Part shown: piece after piece, positions 20,805 through 31,868 of the stretch
Layout: every line of letters begins with the position of its first letter
Numbering within the stretch: the stretch's first letter is position 1
Origin: Gracilaria domingensis
Taxonomy: Eukaryota; Rhodophyta; Florideophyceae; Gracilariales; Gracilariaceae
Assembly (NCBI GenBank): GCA_022539475.1
Contig: VCMS01000293.1
Location: 55,640-119,639, forward strand
Direction of reading: 5' to 3'
DNA: 64,000 nucleotides
Program-made: the position numbers and the translations under genes
The notes under the pieces: generated by a model
The model's database searches: none
What the model was told of the DNA's origin: nothing
The model's input: the letters and a program-made list of their open reading frames with translations, nothing else

Positions 20805-21199
20805 TTGAGGTGATACAGTAGTTGCCGGGTTGATGGAGGTAGAAAAGCGGTGGGGGAATGGATGTGCGCAACTACCATTTCATGAATGTTGTACTAGCCA
20901 GAGTTAGTTTACATTCATTATTTGTGTTTATTTGCAATCGACAAGTATGCAAGTGCCGTTGGTAGCTTCCAGATCGAGCTACCACCTAATCCGTCTGAGT
21001 ATACTAGGTACAAAAACTTTCATGTCATGGAGGTGAACTAGCAATTATGTTCGCTTTCACTCATTCTACAAATTCTGTAGTATTGCTTGAATAAATGAAA
21101 GTATGGTATCCAAAAAAAATTTTTTTTGGCTTGCACATAGCCGTACATTCAATTCTTTGCACATTTTTTAACGATTCAATCCACAAAATAGCATTCTAG
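20805..21199. other. No gene seen; AT-rich junction between elements
   Basis: About 400 bp with an A/T run (AAAAAAAATTTTTTTT, 21113-21128) and no coding signal. It joins the cargo region to the 5'-truncated chromovirus. Confidence 0.5.
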
Positions 21200-21214
21200 C
21201 CTCTTTACATAGCG

Positions 21215-22600
21215 TTCCGGAAACACAGACGGTGGAATCACGGAACACCGTATTGATCTACTTCCAGGTACTAGCCCCATTTCCCAACACCCATACCGGG
21301 CTGGTCCCAAAGCTAGGGAAGAAGAGCAATCTCAGGTTGAGAAGAAGTTACGCGCTGGCGTCATAGAGGCGGCTCAATCCGCTTGGGCCTCAACCGTGGT
21401 GCTAGTTCCAAAAGCGGACGGGTCATGGCGATTCTGTATTGATTGCCGTCGTCTAAATTCGGTCACCGTCAAAGACGTTTATCCCATACCCAGGATGGAC
21501 GAATACATTGACTGGCGGCTTGGGAGTGCTACAGTGTTCACCGCCTTGAATGCCAATTGGGGATACTGGCAAGTTCCGATTCGTGAAAAGGATAAGGACA
21601 AAACTGCTTTTGTGTGCCACCAAGGTTTGTACCGTTTAAACGAATGCCGTTCGGATTAACCAACGCACCGGCTACGTTTCAACGTGCTATCGATATCCTC
21701 TTGGCTCGATTCAAGTGGAAAACCTGCTTTGTGTATCTTGACGATATAATCGTGTTCTCCGATAACCTTGATGACCACTTAACACACGTCCGGGACGTCA
21801 TGAGAGTCCTCAGGGACGCGGGCATTACGCTGAAACTCAAGAAGTGCGAGTTCTTCACAGATTCTGTCAAATACCTAGGGCATATCATCCGACCTGGACA
21901 GCTCTCAGTTGACGCAGTTCGCGTGAAGTCGCTGAAGGAAGCGAAACACCCTACGACACAAACGGAACTCCGCAGTTTTCTGGGTCTCTATAATGTATAT
22001 CGGCGTTTTGTCCCGAACTTCGCAGATATTGCGACCCCTCTTAACCACCTTCTGAGAAAGGGTCAACCAGTTCAACTGGAACCCCTAGGCGACGTGGAAG
22101 CGTCTGTCTTTTCGGCATTAATTGACGCAGTAACGTCACCGCCAATCTTGGCTTTGCCTAAGCTAGGACTTCCATTCGAAGTAGACACTGATGCCAGTGC
22201 ACACCAGGTTGGTTGCGCCTTGTTTCAGGTCACGAAAGACGGCGTGAGACTTCCAATTGGATACTGGTCGCGATCTTTGAACGTACACGAACGTAAGTAC
22301 TCAGTTTCGGAGAAAGAGTGCTTAGACGTTGTATGGGCTCTAACTACATTGAGGCCATATCTTATGGGCAACCATTTTACGGTACATACGGACCACTCAT
22401 CTCTCCGATGGCTCATGGAAATCTCGGAACCATCAGGACGCTTGATGCGTTGGCGCTTGAGGTTATCGGAGTTCGATTTCACAGTTATGTACAAAAAAGG
22501 AACGTTGAATCTGCAGGCAGATGCACTCTCCCGCTTGGGAACAAATGCAGAAGCGGCACCAGTTGAAGATCTGGACATACCATCCTTTATGGTGGAATAA
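21215..22600 (+). pseudogene. Ty3/gypsy reverse transcriptase and RNase H
   Basis: In the first frame: KLRAGVIEAAQSAWAS, VLVPKADGSWRFCIDCRRLN, then FTALNANWGYWQV, where the usual first catalytic Asp (LD) is Asn. A missing T near 21630 shifts the frame; it continues RMPFGLTNAPATFQR and YLDDIIVFS (about 21738-21764), the YxDD catalytic pair. RNase H follows: FEVDTDASAHQVG, EKECLDVVWALT and TVHTDHSSLRWLM supply the D-E-D set. It ends in TAA at 22598-22600 just before the integrase linker. Both the D-to-N change and the frame shift would abolish activity. Confidence 0.9.
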
Positions 22601-24550
22601 CAAGCAGGTTGGGTCGAATCCTTGTCGGATGACATCTGTGACGACATCCTGCTCACTTCTGAGAAGTTGGATCCCTTGACTGGATCCTTTGTACCCATCA
22701 CTCTCGAGGAGATGATCCGAGAATAGCAAACGGATGAGTTCTGTACGCGAATTCGCGCTCGTCTCAATGGAGGAGATCGTATACCTTTTCAGGTTAACGA
22801 TCAGGGGTACTTGGTTAGGTTGGTTGAAGCGTATACCCAAATTGTGGTCCCATACTCGCTGCAAAACCGTGTGTTGGTCATGACACACTATGTGAAGGTA
22901 GGAGCCCACCCAGGAGGTCGAAAACTATACTTGACCCTGCGTAGGGATTTTTACTGGCCGTCAATGGCATTGGACTGCTACGCAGTACGACGCTCTTGCA
23001 CCGAGTGCGCTAAGAATAACGTGAAACTTCGTAAATACTCGAAGAAGTTAACGCTGTTCCCAGCACGGTCTCCCTTGGAGTTTATCGCTATCGATATCTT
23101 AGGTGAATTGATCAGAACCGCAAGAGGTAATCGATACCTTCTGGTTATCACCGATCGGTTCTCTAAGTTGGTACGGACAGTACCGCTGAAACGGATTACG
23201 GCCCTCGTGGTTGCAAAAGCTTTTGTCCCCCACTCGGTCTTTGTGCACGGTCCACCGGTTCATCTATTATCAGATAACGGTTCACAGTTCACGTCGAAGT
23301 TTTTCCAGGACGTCTGCCGGATCTTGAGTGTCAAGAATCTATTTAGGACCACCTACCACCCCCAAACAAATGGTCAGGTAGAACGATTTAACCGTACCAT
23401 GCTAAATGCATTAAGATCTTATGTGGCAGATCATCCTAAGGATTGGGATTTGTATACGGACGCTATTACGTACGCGTACAACACCCAAGTCCACCGGGTA
23501 ACGAAGCTAGCCCCTTTTGAGTTGGTATTGTCAAGAGTACCGCCACCGGTTGCAATCGAGGCTCAAGAAACGCTTTCTACGTACCCGTCTGTTGGGTTAT
23601 ACAGGAACGTTTGGAAGGATTGCTTAACCAAAATGGTACCGGTCGCTCGCACAGCGATGGATAAGGCGCAGGCCGCTTATAAGCGCAACTTCGATGCGAA
23701 GGTTACGACCCCATTACCAAAGGTCAAACCAGACGATATGGTATTTCTCCGCAAAGAATACTATAATCCGGAGAAGGAACGCCGCCACAAGCTCTCGCCT
23801 ATCGCGGAAGGACCCTACAAGGTTATTTCCGTCACGGACGATACCGTAGTATTGGATATCAATAATCTCCACGAACGGATATCGTTAGACCGTGTCGCGC
23901 TGGCCCCACCACCCTACGTTCACGTTAACACCCAACTAGGTGAAGCTACAGGGGACGAACAGGTCGTATCTTCGCGCCCTGCGACTCTCCGCCGTGATCG
24001 CGGCTTATCGGATCTACCGAAGTCAGAATCACCCTCGCGGGTAGCACAACCCGTTGCGGGAGACGAAGAGGAAAACTCAACTAGAGTTGACCCCCCACCG
24101 GACGTCGTGGCTCCCGTGCCACCGCCTAAGGAGGGGGAGGAAAGTACGGAACCCGTTACACCGGCGTCGCACGGTCACACTGTGTCGCAAGGTACCGCAA
24201 CCAATCTCGCGGTCTCCACCGATAGCGTTGTGGTGCGCCGAGGCGCTGTACCTCGTGGTGATACTCCGTCGAGTTCGTTGAGCAATGCACTGGAAGCGAC
24301 ACGACCCACCCAGGGGGTACACACCGCCGTGGATAACGTAACCCCGTCGAGAACACCACAACTGAGTGAGGTCACCACCCGCAGAGCGGAGAAGACAGTA
24401 TCTGTAGACCCGGGCTTTCCGGAGAACGCAGAACCGCTAGCCGTAGACCAGCTCAATGTTACCGACCGGTGTTCAACACGCCGTGGCATGAGGAAACGAG
24501 AAGTCGTACTTACCCGCGTATTATTTGGGAAAACAACCTTGGAAACGTGA
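22601..24550 (+). pseudogene. Ty3/gypsy integrase
   Basis: The HHCC zinc finger spans HYVKVGAHPGG..., then CTECAKN (about 22880-23020). The catalytic core has FIAIDILGEL (Asp), LLSDNGSQFTSKFF (Asp) and HPQTNGQVERFNRT (Glu), a complete D-D-E. The GPY/F-like module (SPIAEGPYKVI) is at about 23796-23830, followed by a Pro/Ser/Thr-rich tail to 24550. An in-frame TAG at about 22723-22725 lies between RNase H and the zinc finger. 24551-25058 carries no clear frame. Confidence 0.9.
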
Positions 24551-25058
24551 AGTACGAAGTACGAGTGTGGAAACCGTCGATGGTGCACCCACGCCGCGTG
24601 GCAGAGGACCCATGACACACTCAAGTGCAGAGTAACACGTTGTGCGACGTGGTGACGTATGGAAAGCACCGCCGACGCGGGGAACTGCTGACAGTAAGTC
24701 GCGTGCGCGAGTACCACACGTGCACGGTGCACGATGTACGGTCGCCAACCGTTGGCGAACGGAAACCTGTTTAGGGTAACTCGTGGCTCACACGTGCCAT
24801 CGCCTGGCCAACCAGAAGGCCGTGATATGCACCGTGATTGGTCAATCCGCCTCCATGGCGCACGAGCGAGACCCTGCCCGTTCTCCGTCGCACGGACGAT
24901 CCTTCTGGATAGCAAGAAGGAGCTCAGAATCCCGAAGCTACCGTTGGACGGTTGGAAGCCCAACCAAAATGAGCCGAAGCTCGTTAGACTCAAGAAGGAG
25001 AGTACTTCAAGAAGAATCTTTCAGGTTGAAGATTGGACGCTCCTGGCGTAAGTTGTAG

Positions 25059-25412
25059 TTGTCGCGCAGCGAGGAACTCCTAGTGAGTCGTGACTGGTTG
25101 ATTCCAAGAGGAACCCCTCTAGAGGTTAGCCGGCCACCACCTCGCCACCCTCGAAAGTACGAAACCACAATGGGTGAAGTAGAGCAGTCAAACATCGAGG
25201 TGTACCCACAGGAATACGTGATCAAACGTATCGTACGTCATGTTGTAGACCCTGGTGGGACGGTACTGTACCAAGTGCGATGGTATGGCTACTCCGCCGA
25301 GGAGGACACCATGGAGCCGGTCGAGCACCTACCTAGGTCAAAGATCGTTTCATACCACCGTCGCACTCGGTTAGCCTTGCCGCCCAACCTGGACCAAGCC
25401 CAGGTGGGATAA
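25059..25412 (+). pseudogene. Integrase-linked chromodomain
   Basis: EYVIKRIVRHVVDPGG then YQVRWYGYSAEEDTMEPVEHL (about 25212-25340) is a chromodomain with its aromatic-cage region, placed C-terminal of the integrase as in chromoviruses, where it steers integration to modified histones. It is separated from the integrase by about 500 bp without an open frame. Confidence 0.85.
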
Positions 25413-25781
25413 GAACCGTTCCCGGTGAGGAGCTTTCGACTATACCGCGATGCGGAAGACTCAGAATGGAGAGTTGACCCCTTCTGTGTGGGGGATGAAT
25501 GAAGGAAGAAGACCAATGAAGTGGTGAAGACTGAACCAGAGGAATGAGAAGAAAGAAAGAAGAGCATACCGAAATGCCGGTTGTACCGATTTAAAACGGT
25601 TAGAGTAGAAGAAGCACCAAGGAAGTGAAGTACACTTGAACACAGTGTGAGTGAAGAAGTAATCGGAGATCGATCAAGTTCGTGGAGAACAGGCGAAAGG
25701 GTGAAGGGAAAGTTACCACTAGATGGTTTTACTGTTTCTATCTTATATTAAGGACCAAGTCCCCCAGCCCTGCTGGTCATC

Positions 25782-27628
25782 TTACGCCCCCGATGAGGGA
25801 CCGGTACCGCCGCTATCGGAGGGACCCTGCGAAGGGTGCAAAACGGCGTAGGCCAGTATCCCTGCCATCGTGGTGAGATGATCGGGCACGATAATTCCAG
25901 CGTTCTGGAGACTGGCGCGCAACATCGCGATGTTCGCCGGAGAATCTCCCGGAGCGACCGGAGCTGTCGGGGCCGGAAGGACCAAAGGAACGGTAGCCGC
26001 TACAGGGGCCGGACCCACCACCGGAACACTCGCTTGAGTCGGAACATTCCAACCCACAGGAGCCTGGGGTACACCGCCGCTGGCGTGCAACACCTGGTTC
26101 GCCGCCGGTAGGTCGTTCGCCAACTCCTGGTCCATCTCGACGAGTGCTCCCGCCGCCTCTCTACTAGTATCCATGTTCGGATCATCCAGGTCCACTGGGG
26201 CGACCCAGTTGTCACTGAACATGAACCCAACGGGGTGACCGTCTGGGATCGACCGTGGCTGGTTCGCTGCCCACTCGGCATACGCGCTAGTCGTCGTCGT
26301 ACCCTCTCATGGGTCGTAATACACGAAATCTCCCGCGGTGGGATGTCTTCTACCGGGTGAGCGATCATAGTGACGACGAGGACCCTTCCCGCGTTTCAAA
26401 CGGGGCACCGTTTCCCAATCGACTCCATCGATAACATCCAAGATGTAATGGATTTCATCCACGTTCTCTTCGGACCCCAAGGGAGTGTGCAAATCCAGCG
26501 AGCGGATAATGCTGCGAAGCATCGGCGGAATATACCAAACACGGTAGTTGTCGTAAGCCTCCCAGAGGAGAAACGCTGCTACGCGTGCCGCCCACTCGCC
26601 GGCTACGAGACCCCACCATCCTGAATGCCGATCGTTGATCAATCGGGAACCGATGTAACTCAAGGACGGAGGCAGTTCTGCAAAACACCCTTTGGTACCT
26701 CCACATCACGCCACGAATCTGGTAGAGGAGGGAACCGTCCAACAAAGGCCTGCAGTTTGTACCTCTCGGTCTCGATATTCGGATACGGAATCAGATACTC
26801 ATGACGGGAACGAGCTTTCCGCTCAAACCGAATGCTGTTGACGAACCCACCCTGGGAAGCGTTCTTGCGAAGATAACGGAACTCCGCTCGGAGTATGGGC
26901 CGATTCCAGCACAACATCAACCTCGATGTGTTCGGGCCATCGCCAGCGTACCGCGCATGGTTGAACGGCGCCTAGTTGTCTCCATATCGGACTTCACCGA
27001 AAGTACGGTAGAACGGAGTATCGAACCCATATGACGGTGGAACCAGGTGCTCGAGGTGCACTCGACTGAGTCTCTTGTACGCCAACTTCGCGTGTTCCGC
27101 ACGCGCGGTGTTCAGGTTCTCACCCTCGCGGGTATTGTACCGGAGGAGCATCGGGTCGATCGCTATACGAACTTTCCATTCTGGGGATTGCACTACCGCT
27201 AACGGCAGACCGCCGGTTAGGAAGCCGTTTTCGGTGTACGACTCCAAGAGAGTGTCATCGATAACAGCTACCGGATGAAACCACGGTGCACGGCTGAACG
27301 CAAACCCATCGCGGAGTGGATCGCGTACTGCGAGAGATTCCTTCGATATCCAACCAGCTCGGTTCAGCCGCATCGATTGCGCGGAATTCCATAACGGGAC
27401 GTTCACCGGGACCATCGGTTGAGACTGAGGCAGTGGAGCCGTCGCAGAACCCGGCTGAGGGTAGTTGGACGCGCTCGCCTGACCCGTCGGGTGATGAGGA
27501 AACTGATTCGAGTTCATCGGAATGACAGATGATGTACTGTGATCGAGTTCGGATACTGGACTACTCTGTTCGCTTGAGTGTGTATCGCGCTTGCGAGGTA
27601 TAAAAACCGAGGAGTTGGTACCGCTCAT
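25782..27628 (-). pseudogene. Antisense reading frame of the chromovirus, function unknown
   Basis: ATG at 27628 (MSGTNSSVFIPRKRD) starts a coherent minus-strand protein of about 610 codons, broken by stops near 26972 and 26307 and one frame shift near 26660. The start is Ser/Pro/Gln-rich; a middle domain reads WFHPVAVIDDTLLESYTENG, LPLAVVQSPEWKVRIAIDP and HLEHLVPPSYGFDTPFYR; the end is Ala/Pro/Val-rich (VPVVGPAPVAATVPLVLP). It begins only 80 bp from the 3' LTR and could be driven by it in antisense. Antisense ORFs between pol and the 3' LTR are known in some plant Ty3/gypsy lineages. I recognise no domain. A gag-like capsid role is possible but unsupported. Confidence 0.55.
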
Positions 27629-27694
27629 GACTGTGACGTATTTACGTACTTGCGTTTCGCACAAAACTTCAGCCTCGAAGTCGTTCTCGGCTCT

Positions 27695-27707
27695 AAGGAG
27701 GGGGAGA
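27695..27707 (+). promoter_or_regulatory. Polypurine tract before the 3' LTR
   Basis: AAGGAGGGGGAGA lies directly against the LTR start TGTAGAGC, as required for plus-strand priming. This fixes the LTR boundary and + orientation. Confidence 0.8.
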
Positions 27708-28131
27708 TGTAGAGCAACGCAATTTGCGTGGTTATCAGGATGATGCGACTCATATACTCAGGGGATGAGTATAGGAGGATGCACTCGAAGAGTTATGAGT
27801 TGGACCCAATTTTGGCGATTACTTTTGGAATGGCTTTCCCACAGTTACCTGTAATCAGGATTGCCATTGCTGGCCAATACCGCTAGGTGGACGCGTGTAC
27901 GACACCACCGTGTCTGTGCATATTACGGGACAATAGGTAGTGCACCTGAGGTGCCTGACACTGGGCTTGCCACGTGTACGGACCCCTGGGGGTGTACACC
28001 ACGTGTACATAGTTAGTTTAGACCTACTTAGGTGAGCTCGACCTCGTCGTCGCCAGCACCTTTGTAAAGTCAACCCGAGCACTTCTAAGTGAACTCTTTG
28101 TCGAGTAGCGCTCTCCTGAGTGGACTCTACA
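27708..28131 (+). repeat. 3' LTR of the chromovirus
   Basis: 424 bp, starting TGTAGAG and ending CTCTACA, a 7-bp perfect terminal inverted repeat. Length is close to the 427-bp LTR at 31884-32310, and the first 21 nt match the LTR at 38597 (TGTAGxGCAACGCAATTTGCG), so related lineages. The 5' partner is not in the window. Confidence 0.7.
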
Positions 28132-28656
28132 CGAGTGAGGCTCTGGCGCCAACCGCCTACGTGGGTTATCACTCTCGCGAGTATAGCCACGTCTGGTTAC
28201 CGTGTCCTACCCTCTCGACCTTTGAGGAACATCTTTCGTTGATGTCAGGACCTGAGGGTCGTACCGAGGAGGTATAGCACTGGATTACGAAGTGATCCGA
28301 CTCTGTATAGAGTTTTGCCGTGTTTACGGAAACCCGTGCATTACCGTTGGAGGATCTCGCCCCGCTCCGGGCACAGTGCCGAGGAGGCCCTACCCGTCGC
28401 GTGTGGGTGTTGTTTGGTTGTTGTTTTCTGTTGCTTTCCCTCTCGGGACTACACCTGTCGTTGGTCGTGTTTCATCGTTGCCGATACCACCCCATCCCTG
28501 GAGTTCCTCATCGTTTCCTCACGACGTGGCCTAGCACCTCTGTAGGTATAGCCAGTTGCCACTTCGAACTTACAATCGAGCTACGGTGGTACAGAGGGCT
28601 CTGTCACTGGTCTGCCATCTCTCACGAGAGCGGACCTTCGGACAGTCTGGTGGGTT

Positions 28657-29396
28657 TCACTCCTCCGAGTTTGCCCCACAAAAGGGACGGTTCGGAATGA
28701 TATTCATGACACCGTTGGCCATGAGCGAAAGATCTCGTGAGACTGTTTTCGGGTGGTTCTGCAAGAAAACCAATCCTGGTGTCTCACACGTGACTAGCAC
28801 TTCCCGTTGGGTCATAGGGGGTATGGAAAGCGGTTGAGAGAGGCGGACCGTGTTGGATACAGTGTTCCGAGGTAGTTGGTCCAAGACCTTCTTATCCCCA
28901 AGGGGTCCTCGAGAAGCACTGACAATGGCCACAGGTGGTGCTCCATAAAAAGCAACATTGCGCTCTCCGGGATATATCGCACGGACGTGGCGGTCGATGA
29001 ATGAAGTTCCCAACAGGGCATCGGCTGCCAGATTCGTGGCGACTAGGAATGGTACGCGCTGCTCCAAATTTCCCAGTCGGGTCGGAAGCACGATGGTTCC
29101 CAGTATATTCATGGGTTCCTTCGACGCGTTGAAAACCCGAGGGGTCCGTTTGCGGTTTAGAAACCGTTCGTACCCAGGTGGGAGATTCTTCGCATGTATG
29201 ATGTTTGGGCTAGCGCCAGTGTCTAAGAATACCCAGAAGGGTTTTGGTCGTGCGCTTCGTAAGTCCCGCTTCCATATGGACTTTATAGTTCTCTCGAGTC
29301 ATAATAAAAACTGCACCCATATCGGGGCCGTCGTCCTCGTCAGACCCAAGGGGACTATTGCTGTGGGCGTCATCAGAATCCCATAGTGGGTTGGAT
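28657..29396 (-). pseudogene. Retropepsin (aspartic protease)
   Basis: PFWVFLDTGASPNIIHAKNL (about 29240-29180) has the catalytic D-T-G-A; further on, ADALLGTSFIDRH is the second conserved ALLG segment. The acidic sequence just upstream (DSDDAHSNSPLGSDEDDGPD) is in another frame, so a 1-nt shift lies near 29245. Ends TGA at 28657. No RT follows. Confidence 0.8.
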
Positions 29397-29448
29397 TCTG
29401 CCTCAGCCCGGGGGGTGAGGCTCGTACCTCGGGAGGAAAGCGTGGCCC

Positions 29449-30891
29449 CTACGCTTCCTCCGTCTCGTTTCCCTTCGGGTGTGCGCTGTCCTCGCTAGGA
29501 CTCTCCTCAAAAGAGAGGATTTGATTGACCTGTTGAGGGCTCCGCGAAGGGGCATGAGCACGTCCCACGCGGCTCGCTCTGGCTTGTGGGTAGCGGTCCC
29601 GCGCTGCAGCCTGACCTGAGGGCAAGTGCCCACTTGGGTTTTGACGTGGCGCTTGTCCCTGGCGGGGCTTATAGTACCCTTCGGCAACACCTTGGTGATA
29701 ATTCGCCTGGCGAACTTGCACCAACGTGTTCCGGTATTCGGGCGGGAGCCATTCGCAGCAAGGCCGAGAGGTGGACAGACAGATACGACAGGGGGTCGTT
29801 CTGTTGTCCGAATTCGGTACCGCGCGGTACGGTGGTGGCGCCTGAGGGGGCGTCACCGGATTAACCCTGGGGGGAGTGTAGTTGAAGTCCCGACGGGGTT
29901 TTATCGCAGACGGAGTCGAAGTACCAGTAGAAGGGAAAGAAGGAATAGACGGGGGCGCCGCTGGTTGAACAGCAAGGGCCAGGGCGTCCTCGTCTTCAAA
30001 ATGCACGCCCCAGTCGGGTTCATCAGTGTCCTTTGAGACACTCAGCGAAGCCTTCGATGAGACCAGTCGGGTTTGTGCGCTCTTCGCTGCGTCCAGTGTC
30101 TTAAAATACTTCTTGCCCCCCCGATGGGTATCGCCCAGCCCTTCAGCATAGCTGACGAGCTGGCGGAAAATCACTTTGGGATGCGTTGACGAGTACATCC
30201 GTACACTGGCCCTGATTGCGGGAAGCAATCCCTCGACGGAAAGGGCCTTGAGGCGACCCTCTGGGAAGATGTTTCCGCATCGGAGGTTCTTTGTCCATAA
30301 TTGGTCAGCGAATTCGCGTTCAGACACCGCTGAGCTCTGGCGGTGTGTGATGACGTCGTGGTAGGCCTCGGATAGGACATCGTCCGTCGCGTAAACCTTA
30401 AGGAGGTAGTTGACCACCTCGGGGTAGGACGAGAGGAGTTCAGAACTCTTCTCGACCACGGCCCCGGATTCGCCAGGGATCTCGGCGGTTACTGTGTCCC
30501 TAGCGGGTTGCTCTAGAAAGAAGCGAAATAGCCAGAGGGCTGCTCCTTCGTGTACAGCATTCTGGTCACACGCATTCCGGAACGCGGCTAAGAACCGTAA
30601 GTCCAAAATTGGATCTTTGCCCGAGAACTTCAAGGGCATTTGCAGTTGCATGCGTTTCGCATGCTTCGCAACTGCACGAGCGACTGGAGCGTTGTAACGC
30701 CCACTCCGGTCTTTCAAGCGGTAGTGCTTGAAGCTTAGCACTTTAGTAAAGTCCCCATTGTTGGGTCGAATGCGGCGTAAATGCGAAACGTTCACTTCGG
30801 GGTCGGACTCGTCCGAGTCGACTGCGTCTGACCGGTCTGAGTCAGACTGCGAGTCGTCCGAGTCGGAAAAGCCTTCCTCCTGTTCCGACAT
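29449..30891 (-). CDS. Gag-like polyprotein ORF 2
   Basis: ATG at 30891 (MSEQEEGFSDSDDSQSD), 480 aa, intact. After an acidic Ser/Asp start comes a Ty3-type capsid-like helical region (MPLKFSGKDPILDLRFLAAF ... FFLEQPARDTV ... REFADQLWTK). Near residues 360-385 a Cys cluster (PCRICLSTSRPCCEW) replaces the usual CCHC knuckle, then a basic Arg/Gln/Pro tail. It should package element RNA. Overlaps ORF 1 by 100 nt. Confidence 0.65.
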   Translation of the reverse strand: MSEQEEGFSDSDDSQSDSDRSDAVDSDESDPEVNVSHLRRIRPNNGDFTKVLSFKHYRLKDRSGRYNAPVARAVAKHAKRMQLQMPLKFSGKDPILDLRFLAAFRNACDQNAVHEGAALWLFRFFLEQPARDTVTAEIPGESGAVVEKSSELLSSYPEVVNYLLKVYATDDVLSEAYHDVITHRQSSAVSEREFADQLWTKNLRCGNIFPEGRLKALSVEGLLPAIRASVRMYSSTHPKVIFRQLVSYAEGLGDTHRGGKKYFKTLDAAKSAQTRLVSSKASLSVSKDTDEPDWGVHFEDEDALALAVQPAAPPSIPSFPSTGTSTPSAIKPRRDFNYTPPRVNPVTPPQAPPPYRAVPNSDNRTTPCRICLSTSRPCCEWLPPEYRNTLVQVRQANYHQGVAEGYYKPRQGQAPRQNPSGHLPSGQAAARDRYPQARASRVGRAHAPSRSPQQVNQILSFEESPSEDSAHPKGNETEEA

Positions 30892-31649
30892 CGGCTTGGG
30901 GACTTCCGGGTCGTCCTTTTATCATGACCCACGTGGGAGTCGCGACCGGTACTCTTCTGCTTACCGGGGAGGGGACTGCCCAAGTCGGGTCTATCAATAT
31001 TGGGGTCCCTGCCGGGTCTGGAATCTGCTTCATGCTCGGCAGGGATAGTGGTCGGTTGCCATACCGAAACGGCCGGCTGACGGTTGACAGGTTGCTTATA
31101 CCCAATGGGAGCGAGCTGGAGACGGCGCTGTACCTCAGTGTGCACACTGGTGGCAATTACACCGTCCAGAATTCCGGTGGCGCTCATCTTAGAAGCGACC
31201 CGCTGGACAGGGGTATCCAGCAGGCCCTCTACTTCAGCATTAACCCTGTGGGGAATACGGCGCTCGACCTCGAGTGTCACCATAGACTCCACGAGTGGCC
31301 TCAGGGCTTTGAGTAGCTCTCCCATAACGGGTTGAACCTCACTCCCTGCGGGTCTTTGCCGAGTCCCAACGAGGGTCTCGGGCGCTGTTGCCCTGGGGGT
31401 CTGCGGCAGCGGAGTCGCTTCTCGAGAGGCATGCTGGCGCATGGCCTCGAGACGGTTCCGAAAGTCGGTCGGGCAGGACTGACGGAGTATGCGCTCCGGG
31501 TCCTCCACACGTGGTAGAATCCCTCCATGGGTACTTCGGGTGCTCGGAGCCCCTGAACCGGGAGCAGGCGGCACTTCGTCAGTGCCGTTATCCCGATGGG
31601 GTGGAGCAGGACCGGCGTGTCCATGAGAAGATACCGGTGGGGTGGCCAT
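30792..31649 (-). CDS. Gag-like ORF 1 (N-terminal)
   Basis: ATG at 31649 (MATPPVSSHGHAG), 285 aa. Pro/Ser/Arg-rich, with a helical middle (MGELLKALRPLVESMVTLEV) and a basic tail (KSPSRCRNRRKAF). It overlaps ORF 2 in another frame by 100 nt, so gag may be made by frameshifting or reinitiation, or one frame is a decayed extension. No domain recognised. Confidence 0.5.
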   Translation of the reverse strand: MATPPVSSHGHAGPAPPHRDNGTDEVPPAPGSGAPSTRSTHGGILPRVEDPERILRQSCPTDFRNRLEAMRQHASREATPLPQTPRATAPETLVGTRQRPAGSEVQPVMGELLKALRPLVESMVTLEVERRIPHRVNAEVEGLLDTPVQRVASKMSATGILDGVIATSVHTEVQRRLQLAPIGYKQPVNRQPAVSVWQPTTIPAEHEADSRPGRDPNIDRPDLGSPLPGKQKSTGRDSHVGHDKRTTRKSPSRCRNRRKAFPTRTTRSLTQTGQTQSTRTSPTPK

Positions 31650-31868
31650 AACGGTAGGCAGAAAGGAATTTTCGTCCGGCTTGCGACAAAGTGAACCCAA
31701 ATGCGGGCAAGTTCGAGAAAACCCTAGAGGGAAAATGAAACGGCGCGGTGAAACCAAATGATCCGCAACGGGTCGGAAAGGCCCGAGTGGGAAGAAATGA
31801 TTCGAAAGCGACGAAGCGAATCCCGTGAGGGTCAAATTAACTAGAAAAGACCCGAGAGGGTAATTCTA

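Larger units (their letters stand above)
13511..20850. mobile_element. Second CACTG-ended element, carrying ParB-like and dioxygenase genes; right end not found
   Basis: It begins with the TIR at 13511. Genes inside: ParB-like (+), basic protein (+), 2OG-dioxygenase-like (+), two overlapping membrane ORFs (-), charged protein (+). No transposase was seen, so it may be a non-autonomous cargo element moved by the Plavaka-type enzyme of its neighbour. No second TIR copy was found before the chromovirus starts near 21.2 kb, so the right border is only a guess. Confidence 0.5.
21200..28131 (+). mobile_element. 5'-truncated Ty3/gypsy chromovirus with antisense ORF and 3' LTR
   Basis: Order on +: reverse transcriptase, RNase H, integrase, chromodomain, then ~2 kb with an antisense reading frame, polypurine tract (27695-27707) and LTR (27708-28131). 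No gag, protease, primer site or 5' LTR precedes the RT, so the copy is truncated. In-frame stops (22598-22600 and about 22723-22725) and frame shifts show it is inactive or poorly sequenced. Confidence 0.85.
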
